NCBI GenBank assembly: GCA_963921825.1
Contig: OY997588.1
Span: 8,694,001 to 8,758,000 of the forward strand
Length of the DNA stretch: 64,000 nucleotides
DNA from: Erodium maritimum
Lineage: Eukaryota; Streptophyta; Magnoliopsida; Geraniales; Geraniaceae
Direction of reading: 5' to 3'
Notes under the pieces: model-generated
What the model saw: only the letters and a program-made list of their open reading frames with translations
Databases searched by the model: none
What the model was told of the DNA's origin: nothing
Program-made: the position numbers and the translations under genes
Shown: positions 33,716 to 43,677 of the stretch, piece after piece
How the letters are laid out: each line of letters begins with the position of its first letter
How positions within the stretch are numbered: position 1 is the stretch's first letter

Positions 33716-36603
33716 ATGGCCCTTTCTTCAACTTACTCTCCCTTTCGATCCATCACTTGCTCCTCCCAAAAGCCCTCCACGTCCCCGAGCTCGGATCATT
33801 TCAAGGCCTCTCTCTCTTCTGCTTTCAAGGTAACGACTCTCCCGAAACGTGGGATGTTAATGATTTCATTGTAATTGTTCACTTCGTTTCTTGGGGTTGG
33901 GTTCTGTTGTTGTTTTTAGGCTTCTGTTGTTCTTTTTGTTCAACTGCGCTCGTTCTGTAGCTGGAATGAGTGTTGCTGCTGTGTATCTTTTTTCTCAAAA
34001 GATAATTTCAATTTGCTTTCGCTGATAAAGAAAAGGTTGTTGTAAGAACAGGACATGCCTAATTCTTTAGTATCTTGGTCGGATTCATGAGCGGATCCGA
34101 TGTCTCTCTTTGACTTGTTTTTTTTTTGTTATGTCTCGTGATCGATCAGCCTTGGTTGAAAAACTTCCAACATGTGCCGTTGCAAATGGATGCGGCTTTT
34201 CAAGCCATCAAGATTGCTTCCGTTGGAGTGGTTGATGCTTTTGTTGACTCCACGTTCCGGTTCGTTGACCAGCCATTGCTCCCATCACAAGTAAATCTAC
34301 ATTTCATGCTAATTTGATTTTAATGAATTTGTTTCTTGATTCGGGAGAACTTGTATCAGTATCCCGATTGTGATTTTTGACTTTTCCCCGACCGTAGAGT
34401 AATTTCGCACCGGTCGATGAGTTGGGAGAAGCCGTTTTTATCACGAGGGTTGAAGGAGAGGTTCCTCATGGCTTTCCGGTTGGAGTCTATATCAGAAATG
34501 GTTAGTTTAGTATGCAATTTAAACCTATTAATCTTGATCTTTTTATTTTTACTTCAAGCAATTACAACAGAATTATTGTTCATCTCTATTATTGTGTGCC
34601 TTTCAAAAAAGATTCGCTAGATACTCGTCAATGGCAGTCCAAAAATATAATTGCATGTTTAGCATCATATAAAAATGTTACACTTACATCATAACATGTT
34701 GTGTTATAATTTTTAATTATAAATATAAACAGCCTGCTAATGCTTTCTGTCGTGGTCCATGCCCCGTCACTCAACTCGTGGGTTAGTTGTAAGAACTTAC
34801 CCTTATATATTTGGGGCATGTACCGAAAACTGTTATAAAATTAACAGTGATCAATAAGGTGCAATATCTTTTGGTCACACTGTCTTTTAGGACTTAACAA
34901 TAATTAAGATGAAAAGGTAAAGCATTTGTTCTGAATTTATTCAAAGGAAAACTAACCATACGTACTCAAAACCATGCCCATTTAACTGATGTTTACTCTG
35001 AAGTTTAAAGTTAACTGATGCATACCCTGAAGTTATGACTTGTAACTAAAAACCCCTTCTGTCAGCTGAAATGACGAAAATACCCTCAGTGATTTTTTAA
35101 ATAATTTTTTTAAAATATAAATGAAATGATTTTTTAAATAAAAATGAAGTCATTTAATAAGTAAATATATATATATATATATATAGCAAAAGTAATTTTT
35201 AAATAATTTTTTAAACATAATTATTGAAGTGTAGTTGAGGGTATTCTTGTCATTTTTGCTGACGGAGGGGTTTTGAGTTACATTTTCGAAACTTCAGGGT
35301 ATGTATCAGCTAACTTTATACTTCAGAGTAAACATCAGTTAAATGGGCATGATTTTGGATAGGTATTGATAGTTTTCCCTTTATTCAATACGATATCATA
35401 ACTTAACGGTAACTTTTGACGATTAACCCATGTTAGAATGGTAATTGCAGGACCAAACCCTGTATTTGGAGGGTATAAGTCCGCGGAGTCATTTTTTGGA
35501 AAGTCAAGTCACGTTTGGGTTGAAGGTGAGGGAATGCTCCATGCTTTGTATTTCACTAAGACCAGTGATGCCAAATGGACTGTTTCCTACAACAACAGGC
35601 ACGTCGAAACCAAAACTTCCAAGCTCGAAAAACTGAAAAATAGGCCGTCCTTTCTTCCGGCCATTGAAGGAGACTCGCCGGCTGTTCTTGCTGCTTATTT
35701 TTTCAACGCGGTACCAAAATTTACACAACATATAAATGATTGCCTTATTTCCTTCAACTTTTTATTTTATACATGTATGTTTTTGTTACAGTTGAGATTC
35801 GGGGCGGTGAACAAGTACTTTAGTAACACTAGCGTTTTTGAGCATTCGGGGAAATTGTATTCTACCGCTGAAAATCACACGCCTCAAGAGATCGACGTTT
35901 TAACGCTACGAACGTTGAGGGATTGGGATGCAAATGGAGCTTGGAAACGACCGTGCACGGCCCATCCTAAGGTACTCGAAATGAACTTTCTCGGGAACAG
36001 AACATTGCATATAAGAATTAAGATTATTAGAGGTAGTTATCGACTTTTTCTACTATCTCGCTTGATCAATATTATCGATAATTATATAGGCAACTGAATC
36101 CAGAACAATAAAAATAAAAATAACGATAATAGACTTACGAACAAATCGTTAGGGTTTTTGGTATTGTAGAAGTCCGATCCAACAGAAGGCTCCTATAAGA
36201 CAAAATTTGATATGGGCGAGTGTCTCCTAAGATAAGACGGCCATAAACAGTAGTGAGTGATTCAACTCTTGATGATTTGAGACCGATTTATATTCAAATT
36301 GTAGAACGTCAAAGGAGAAGAAGAATTGAAAATGAATTGAGTGTTTCTGTCATAGGAATTAGTGGTGCCCAAAGCCCAGGCCTGAAAGAGACGGTGGCGG
36401 TCATTTGGGCTCTCTTCATCACACCCTAGTGATGACTTAAGCCCACGACCTCGGCTCCCGTTTTCAACTTTATAAAACGTACGTTGTAACATGATCAATA
36501 TGAATTTGCATTAAACGCCATTAATGCATGTCATTAATTTCATATTTTCCCCAAACTTTGTATACATCTTATGTTCGAGTTTGTAGTGATGTAAACATAA
36601 ATG

Positions 36604-36636
<33 letters not shown>

Positions 36637-39229
36637 CAGAATCGATGACCAAACCAAATAGGATAAATGTCGAAAAATCAGTTGTCCAACACATTCATAA
36701 TAACTGAGAAAGCTGATTCTTATTTGGACAATGTTAAAGATTGCTCCGGATTCGGGAGAGCTGGTTATCATGGGAGTGGATGCGATCAAACCATACCTTG
36801 AAGTCGGGATAATCTCCGGTACTCTCTCAATGTTGCATGATGAAAACCTCTACTGATTAAGCTTCTTAATTTGGGGGCATAATTAAAATGATCCTTGTAA
36901 TTTTTTTGATCCAGCTGATGGAAAGAAACTAGTTCATAGAGTGGATCTAAAACTCGAAAGGTGTACCCTTTCTCACGAAATAGGAGTTACGCAAAGGTAT
37001 GTTATTAATGGATGTCCCGATGTATTTAGTATCGAGGCATTGATTCTTATTCGTATCTTCTCACGTGCAGGTTCAATGTGATTTTGGATTTCCCGCTTAC
37101 CTTGGATATTGAAAGACTAGTTCGAGGAGGACCGTAAGTACATATATTCTTACAATGTTAAAGTGTGAGTCTCACATAAAAATGTATGGATAAATTGACT
37201 ACTTCAATATATATCTCGATGGCTCCCCTCGTTAGTCCGAACTTTTGGGTTGAATAGAGCTTTAACATGATATCAGAGTTGGTTCGGCCCACAGCCTATT
37301 TGTAACATACACCCTGTGGTCTCCGACTCATATGCAGATCTCCAGTCCTACACGTGAGGGGGTGTTGAAGTGTGAGTACCACGTAAAATGTGTGTGGATA
37401 AATTGACCATTTTGATATACATCTTGATGGTTCCACCCATTAGTTCGAACTTTTGGATTGCATAGGGCTTTAACATACAAAAAATTATATATTTGTTTCG
37501 TGCTTCAAACATTATTCGTCAAGAAGATTTCTAATTTTACTGGGTGCAGATTGATGAAGTATAACAAAGACGAATATGCAAGGATCGGGGTGATGCCACG
37601 CTACGGCGATGCAGATTCAGTCAAGTGGTTTAATGTCACGCCATGTTGTACGTTTCACGTTTTCAACTGTTTCGAGGACGGAGATGAGGTCAATAACATC
37701 GCACCTATTACATGTATATTCGGCATCATAGTCTTCAGACACTAGTTTAGTAAAATATGCAATAATGTAACGTAAGACTAAGACTCACTAAATGCAGGTT
37801 GTAGTGTGGGGTGTTAGGGAACTTGATTCCATCATACCGGGACCGGACCATGGTACGAATAAATTCGAGTGGTTCTCTAGAGGATTTAGGAGTATAAAAT
37901 CGGTCGAGGAGAACAATGTAGTGGACGAAGAAGGGCTGTTACGCGGCCGAGCTTATGAGTGGAGATTAAACATGCTCACCGGAGAGGTTAAGGAGAAGAA
38001 CTTGACCGGAACTGAGTTCGCTATGGAGTTGCCTCTGATCAATGGACAATTTGTAGGTCTCAAGAACAAATATGGGTACGCACAAGTTGCCAATTCCATC
38101 AAGAGCTCCGAAGCAGGTATGTCACTGTCTCGAGTGGACTGATCGATTAGGGATAAATTAGATGAACAAAGAAATTAATACTTTTAGCTGTTGAATTTGA
38201 ACTCGTGTCTGTGAGAAATTAATATTAGTATAATTTTTATCAATTCACCCGTACCATAGTTGTTAAACATGACTAGTTGTTTGGTGTAAACATAATTATG
38301 TAACTTTACTTGACCATTTCAGGTTTGGCCAAGTATGGGAGTCTAGCAAAGCTATACTTTGAAGAGCATGTCTCAAGTTCATCTACTCATGTAAGCGACT
38401 GAAGCTTTAATTGATAAATTAATTGTTCAAATACTTTGAACTTAAACTTGATGATTAAGGTTCAAATCATAATTATTAATGGTTATTTGTAACTTTGATA
38501 TAATGTATCAGATAGAGAAGCAAAATGAAGATGTGATAAACGTTGAGTACCATAACTTTGGGGACAATACCTTCTGCTCTGGGGCAGCCTTTGTCCCTAA
38601 GGAAGGAAGCTCTGAAGAAGAAGATGGTTGGATCGTCACTTTTGTTCACATTGAAGATACAGACATATCTCAAGTGAGCTCATTCTCTTCCGTTATATGT
38701 TTCGGGTTAATTACTTTTTGTACCCTTTTTCTATTGGAAACATACCTCTTGTACCCCTGCGTTTTATAACGTTCAATACCGTTTTGGTAACTGTCATTTA
38801 GTACCCTTTATGAATTGGTCACAGATTATTTAATACCCCTTATGTATTGATAACAGAATATTTAATATCCCTTATGAATTGGTCACAAATCGTCAAAATG
38901 ACGTAAACTTAACCAAAATTTTATCCAAAGCGTTACCAATACATCAGGGTACTAAAAGAGTATTACCAATAGAAAATGGGTACTAAAGGTAATTAATAGA
39001 AAATGGGTACTAAAGGTAATTAATCCATATGTTTCAGTATAGTTTCGAAACTATCTTTATTATGTTTTGTTTCGATTTAATCTAAATTATTTATGTATTT
39101 GTCCTCACGCAGGTTCATGTAATTGACACCAAGAATTTTTCAAGTGAAGCAGTGGCCAAAATTACCCTACCATGTAGGGTACCCTACGGATTTCATGGAG
39201 CTTTTGTGCCAATATCACCTAAAAACTAG
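33716..39229 (+). CDS. Carotenoid cleavage dioxygenase, tandem copy 2 (13 exons, 608 aa)
   Basis: Exons: 33716-33829, 34150-34290, 34398-34500, 35451-35710, 35792-35971, 36740-36818, 36915-36996, 37071-37133, 37550-37688, 37798-38116, 38323-38390, 38512-38673, 39113-39229. They join without a stop. All splice phases equal those of copy 1, so the two arose by duplication of a whole gene. The four iron-binding histidines are at about 264 (AHPK), 313 (SHEIG), 377 (TFHVFN) and 598 (YGFHGAF). The transit-like N-terminus [13 protein letters not shown] is kept. Exon 10 is 12 nt and exon 12 is 9 nt shorter than in copy 1; the latter trims the acidic run. The intron 5 acceptor is preceded by TTAAAG instead of TTTCAG. 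Introns 1, 3, 8 and 12 carry transposons, and intron 5 holds about 600 bp not found in its sisters. Function as for copy 1. Confidence 0.93.
33870..34034 (+). mobile_element. Retroposon remnant in intron 1 of copy 2
   Basis: Relative to copy 3, intron 1 of copy 2 has a T-rich insertion ending in TTTGCTTTCGCTGATAAAGAAAA. This is a diverged form of the TTGCTGATAAAA tail found on several other retroposons in the window. Confidence 0.5.
34945..35379. mobile_element. MULE-type MITE in intron 3 of copy 2
   Basis: The 435-bp element has long inverted arms (AGGAAAACTA...AAACCATGCCC against GGGCATGATTTT...AGTTTTCCC) and an AT-rich centre. It is flanked by a perfect 9-bp direct repeat, TTTATTCAA, at 34,936-34,944 and 35,380-35,388. 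Long arms and a 9-bp target duplication are typical of Mutator-like MITEs. It has no coding capacity. Confidence 0.9.
36098..36735. other. Copy-2-specific insertion in intron 5, class unknown
   Basis: Intron 5 is 88 bp in copy 1 and 170 bp in copy 3 but 768 bp here. The extra DNA has no long frame, includes an ATAT microsatellite near 36,605-36,631 and a GC-richer part near 36,360-36,470. I cannot assign a transposon class or its ends. Confidence 0.55.
37156..37475 (+). mobile_element. TRIM retrotransposon (terminal-repeat miniature) in intron 8 of copy 2
   Basis: Two terminal repeats, 37,156-37,267 and 37,363-37,475 (112 and 113 bp), both start TGTT(A/G)AAGTGTGAG and end GGCTTTAACA or AGCTTTAACA. 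Immediately inside the left repeat is TGATATCAGAGTTGG, a primer-binding site of the Met-tRNA type. A purine run (GTGAGGGGG) precedes the right repeat. A perfect 5-bp target duplication, TACAA, flanks the element. The 95-bp interior encodes nothing, so it must be moved by enzymes of another element. Confidence 0.93.
38704..39026. mobile_element. MITE in intron 12 of copy 2
   Basis: A 323-bp element has inverted ends GGGTTAATTAC and GTAATTAATCC, and further inverted GTACCC/GGGTAC blocks inside. It is flanked by a perfect 9-bp repeat ATATGTTTC (38,695-38,703 and 39,027-39,035). Copies 1 and 3 show the uninterrupted site (ATATATGTTTCAATATAG) at the same intron position, which confirms the insertion. 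The 9-bp duplication suggests a Mutator-like origin. Confidence 0.92.
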
Positions 39230-39639
39230 GCAACAATGTAGTTATGGGTTGTACGAGATTTGCATCGGTAGCAATGTTTCACTCAAATTTGTTTCTTAAA
39301 AATCAAATGTAATTTTAGTATGATGTTGTAAGAACTAGGATGTGTTTATTGTTAGGTATTTTCGTCAGTCATGGCTTATATTGCTCACCATGGTTAAGGG
39401 AGTACTTTCAGAACGGCTTGCTCAAACCTCAACTCAGCCCCTTGGAAGATCCTAACCGGTCCTAGTGGCATATATGATCTATCTACTATAGAAATCAGTA
39501 CAAACTACAACTTAAGACAATGAAGCAAGGATCCTAACCAATTGCAAAACAAACTACACCAAAAGAAGAAGACCATCCTGTCCGAAACGACCCAACACCA
39601 CTTTGATCGATACCAAAGTCAATCGTTGTATCTTGTACT

Positions 39640-41150
39640 ACAAAGTCAAAACATAGTTGTTTCCTGGAGTTTCCCCTAAAAAAGGAGATTCGGTCCGATG
39701 CTCTTTTTCTCTGTTTTCTGCGCTACAATGATGATTTTGTATGGCGGTTACTGCAAGGTTGTCTTTAGGACAGAGCCATAATCAAAACAAAGGAAGGACA
39801 ACAATCGAGGGAATTCTAACCCCAAGGTTAAGAGAAAATCTCTCACGAGTACTCACCATTCGAAGTTGTACTTGCAAAGAGATGAAGTCTTTATTTGCAA
39901 CCTACCGTCCGACACTCAGCCAGAATGGGTTCGAAATGTTTTTGGCGAATTTGGCATGATTATGACGTCCTCAGTTGTGATCCGACCAAATCATCAGGAA
40001 ACTTCTTTGGTTTAGTTCGGTTTAATTCTCAGGTCGAGCCGAATAAGGTCGTCGACAGTTTAAATGGTTTTAGGATCAATTGTTGTAGTCTACTTGTAGC
40101 CATTACTCAGCGCCAGAGAGACTCGCCGATGACGAACAATCTGAAACAGAGCACTGAATATGACGGTAAGAGTCGCCGTGAGCTGGTCGTTCTCCGAAGC
40201 TTCAGGTGGACGAAGGAGTAGCTGTTGGTGCAGATTTCGTCGGTTCACTAGTGACGGCTCCTCCGTGTGCTCAGGATTCAGAAGCGAATCGTGATCCCAG
40301 GATTCACGGGTCTCATCCAAATTCGATTTCAAATCCTGATTTGCTTGATTTCAGGGATTCGATTATTGAATCAGTTTGTGCCGATTCTGTTTCCGTTTTT
40401 GACGAGCACATCGTGTGTGTGGGAGAAGAACGTGAATCGTGCGACAAAGAAGATGAATTTGTGGTTGGGCCTGGCGTTATGAGCCCATCTAGTTCCAAGG
40501 ATGCTGACGCGAATCAAGGTGTGTCTGCGCAGCTTGCGTTTGGGTCTAGGCATTCTTGTGTGGGCAGGCTAAGTCCAAATATAGTTGATTTGGGTATTGA
40601 AGTCGTTAGGCCTTTTTCGGATTATGTAATCCATGACTTTTCAGCGGTCCAGTCGCCACAATTGGTGGCAACTAGCTATCCTATCGGGGATCAACAGAGT
40701 AGTCCGTGGAAGGAGGTTCTTCTTAAACCTCCGAATTTTAAATCTCTGAATAAGGGTCGACGTTTGAAGTATGTGTCATATAGAGTTTCGAATCGTCAGA
40801 GTCGGCCTCCCAAGTTCTTAGGGGATTACTTTACTGCTCAACTCAAACCAGCTAGTTCTTTGAGCCTAGAATCGTCTGACAGTAAAAGAGGTTGAAGGCT
40901 CAAAGGAGCAAAGCATTTTTTCAACCGGAGGTCTAGCATTTTTTTAGAATCAAGGTTTGGGGAGGGCTCAGATGTTTTCCGAAAGCTAGAAGCATAGGCG
41001 TGTCGGGCTCGGCCTTTTAGCAGGTTTGGCCCGTGGAGCGTGTTATAGCTCCAGTGTTGAGTTGCTTGCACGACAAGTCTCCAGGATTGTTGTGTTTTAC
41101 AATTCTTTTTTTATTCATTTTGTTTTTAGTCTTCGGATGGATCCTCATTT
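39640..41150 (+). mobile_element. LINE with RRM-type ORF1, degenerate
   Basis: Frames at 39,890-40,110 encode an RNA-recognition motif split by frameshifts (WVRNVFGEFGMIMTSSVV, then FFGLVRFNSQ and VDSLNGFRI). A 229-codon open frame follows (40,206-40,895), ending in PWKEVLLKP and SRPPKFLGDYFTAQLKP. The RRM-containing ORF1 is known from plant L1-type LINEs. No reverse transcriptase follows. Its C-terminal part matches the fragment downstream of copy 1. Confidence 0.7.
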
Positions 41151-41359
41151 TCTAAGTTGTATCACAGGCTTTTGTTTTACTTTCTTGTGTCACATCCATA
41201 AATCTCTTGTCACTGGAAAAGGACACAATTTTATTTTTGTATCAAATACACGAGTAAGCATCACCTTTGAGACAAAATGCCGAAGCTGTACTGATACAGA
41301 AAGTCTCGTGTTTGGGATGCTAATGAGTGAAAAATATCCGTTCCACACACCTCTAAACA

Positions 41360-41600
41360 CCGCTAAAATGCAGTAAAAGACAAAGACCAAGTTAGCATCT
41401 CCGTGAGGAAAGATCCTTCTCAGAAAATTATACATATTTTCAACTACCGGCTAAACGAAAAAAAAATATATACCTACTTGTTCACCGACTATACACTTAT
41501 GTCAAATGAGGTACAAAAATTGCATCATACTATCCATTCCAACCGCTTCAAAACGTGGTTCAAATGTGACCTCCGGGGGACCTTGCTAAGAATAGTTTGA
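41360..41600 (+). other. Second relic of the dioxygenase 5' flank
   Basis: The stretch with AAGTTAGCATCTCCGTGAGG, AAAGATCCTTCTCAG, TACTTGTTCACCGACTA and CACTTATGTCAA matches the upstream regions at about 23,745-23,850 and 33,280-33,400. A second match lies at about 43,060-43,110 directly before copy 3. This one has no gene behind it and is followed by a MITE and a retroposon. It suggests another lost copy or a promoter duplication. Confidence 0.6.
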
Positions 41601-41654
41601 TGAAAATACAGATAGTTAAATGTGGTAAGATTTTAATTCGATGTCAATTTTTTT

Positions 41655-42042
41655 AGGGATAACTTTGTTTCTAACCTTTGCAAACGTTTCATTATTAGAT
41701 CGCAACCCAGGGCAACGTTTGGTCTCAATTCCTAACATAATAGGTTTGGAATTTCTCAGAAACTATAAAAAGCCGTCTAAACTCACGATTTCGTCAACTC
41801 ATCCAAGTGTTGTCGTTGTTGGCGTACATTACCCATGGTGCCTTTCTCGACGTTGAACTTATCCCCGTTCTCAAGCAACCGAACCCAATGCTCGACGAGT
41901 TGACGGAATCGTGAGTTTGGACGGCTTTTTATAGTTTCTGAGAAATTTCAAACCTATTATGTTATGAATTGAGACCAAACGTTGGCATGGGTTAGGATCT
42001 GATAATGAAACGTTTGTAAAGGTTAGGAAACAGAGTTTTCCC
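41655..42042. mobile_element. MITE with about 140-bp inverted arms
   Basis: The left arm (TTTCTAACCTTTGCAAACG..., AACTATAAAAAGCCGTC, AAACTCACGATT) is matched in reverse by the right arm (GAATCGTGAGTTTGG, GACGGCTTTTTATAGTTTC, GTAAAGGTTAGGAAACAG). The ends resemble those of the MITE in the aquaporin intron (GGTTAGGAAACAG). The probable target duplication lies in a T-rich run and cannot be fixed exactly. Confidence 0.8.
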
Positions 42043-42845
42043 TTTTTATCAGTAAATTTGTGTTTTAGTAAGCCTCTAAAATCAGATGACAAGACAGAGG
42101 AAATCCCTCACGAAAGGAAATTTACAAATAAAGACAACTGTAAATGAGGTGCTTAGAGTAAATAAACTTACAAAATAAATAACCTAGGTAGAACCAAGGA
42201 GGGGACTAACAATCCTATACTCAGATATTTCAATCATGAAACAAACCGAAACATACCAAGGACAAACCCAACCAAGAGTAACACAGATAAACTGAAACAA
42301 TTTGATGTATTAGATTTTACCATCACGAAGCTCGAGGGTTACAACACAAAACACCCACTAAAGGGCTAAACACAATAACCAAAGAAAATCGATAACCTAG
42401 AAGAAATGACGATGTAGTACAACAAACCTCTCTATGACAACAGTAACCAAAGCTCCAGAACCGACCACCACTCCAAACAACCCAACTTACACAAAAGTAG
42501 ACAACACCCGATCTCATTGGAACCACCAACAAAAGCCCCGGTAAAAACTCTGATACTCCGTCGAAGCAAGATCACCAGTAGCATCTGACCCCCACCCCAC
42601 GATGAACACTGACCGAGAACTCTGATGAACCACGTAGCCCAACACCAAGATTTCCCCAGCAAACGACCAGTCACCGTGCAAGAGGCGATCTAGATATGGT
42701 GTTTAAGGACCAGATCTATCTCCATGACAACAAAAGAGGGAAGCCCGGTGAAGAAACAGATGAGGTACGAGACTAGACGTTCCGGATCGAGCACAAAGGA
42801 AACTAGATCTCGTCTTGCTTGTTCAAGAAATAGCGAGTTTTTTAA
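42043..42845 (-). mobile_element. Non-autonomous retroposon, minus orientation
   Basis: On the minus strand the element ends in AAATTTACTGATAAAAAGGG, a variant of the TTGCTGATAAAA tail of the elements at 50,988, 62,185 and 63,470. Upstream are GC-rich 5' and T/G-rich 3' parts as in those copies. No reverse transcriptase is encoded. Confidence 0.55.
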
Positions 42846-42849
42846 AGAT

Positions 42850-42915
42850 GGGGCATTTCGAGAATTGAACTCGGGACCTCTCCCACCCTAAGCGAGAATC
42901 ATACCACTTTTGGTA
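42850..42915 (-). pseudogene. tRNA-Pro(AGG)-like pseudogene
   Basis: The minus strand reads AGTGGTATGATTCTCGCTT, then AGG at the anticodon position, then GAGGTCCCGAGTTC and ATGCCCC. This matches plant tRNA-Pro from the D arm to the 3' acceptor strand. The 5' acceptor strand does not pair, and the anticodon stem has a mismatch (GGGAG where GCGAG is expected). I infer a tRNA pseudogene or tRNA-derived piece next to the retroposon. Confidence 0.65.
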
Positions 42916-43261
42916 TTCTTGTCAAAAAAAGTGGACGATAAATGTAGGGTTATGGTGATACGCCTTTTCTCTTTTTCACCGAGATACCCTCGTTTTAGGG
43001 TGGTTGTTTTTTCTTGCTCTCCTGATACACTCTTAATTACAAGGACACAGAGACAAACATGAAATTAGCATCTCCCAAGGCAAGATCCTTCTATGAAAAT
43101 ATTTTGATCTCTTTCAAAAACTGTCAAAATTATCTTGGGGGAAATTAATGAGATAGAATTGTTAAAGACTAAGAAAACATCAACTTGCTATTCTTTGATA
43201 CATGGTGACTATACAACATTAGTAATGTCACTGTAAGTAATACTCTGCAAACATGAATACT

Positions 43262-43537
43262 CAATTAGAAAAGTCATTTGCACCTCCTAATTTTACTCCA
43301 CATTTTGTGACAGATCCTAAAACAAAAGTGGTACACGTTTACAAAAAGTATCATTCACGTGTAAAATAATTATGAAAACGGGGCTAGGATTTGTAAAAAA
43401 GAATACCACATTTATACTATTTTTTGTAAAAAAATACCACATTTATGTTAGTTTTTGTAACAAAAAACCACACTTGTGTTAGGATTTGTCACAAAATGTG
43501 GAACACGGTTAGTGTGTGCAAATACTTTTCTAATTTG
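43262..43537. mobile_element. MITE in the promoter region of copy 3
   Basis: Inverted arms of about 60 bp: AATTAGAAAAGTCATTTGCAC against GTGCAAATACTTTTCTAATT at the outside, and a near-perfect 23-bp pair 43,298-43,320 / 43,479-43,501 inside. The centre holds repeated TTTTTGTAA(A)AAA and ACCACA motifs. It ends only about 140 bp before the start codon of copy 3. Confidence 0.8.
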
Positions 43538-43560
43538 GCTAAGAAATGACGTTTTCCCTG

Positions 43561-43567
43561 TATATAT
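43561..43567 (+). promoter_or_regulatory. Possible TATA box of dioxygenase copy 3
   Basis: TATATAT lies about 117 bases upstream of the start codon, between the MITE and the coding region. The sequence here is not homologous to the TATA region of copies 1 and 2. Only the last 65 bases or so before the ATG are (from CATTGGAGACA). Assignment is tentative. Confidence 0.35.
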
Positions 43568-43677
43568 GTGTGTGCGCCGGTTCTTTCTTTGTTGGCTAGT
43601 CTTTTGTTCCATTGGAGACAACTGGGTCGGTTCTGTCCTCGTTTTAAGGTGGTTGCTCTCACTCCTCGTACCCAAAA

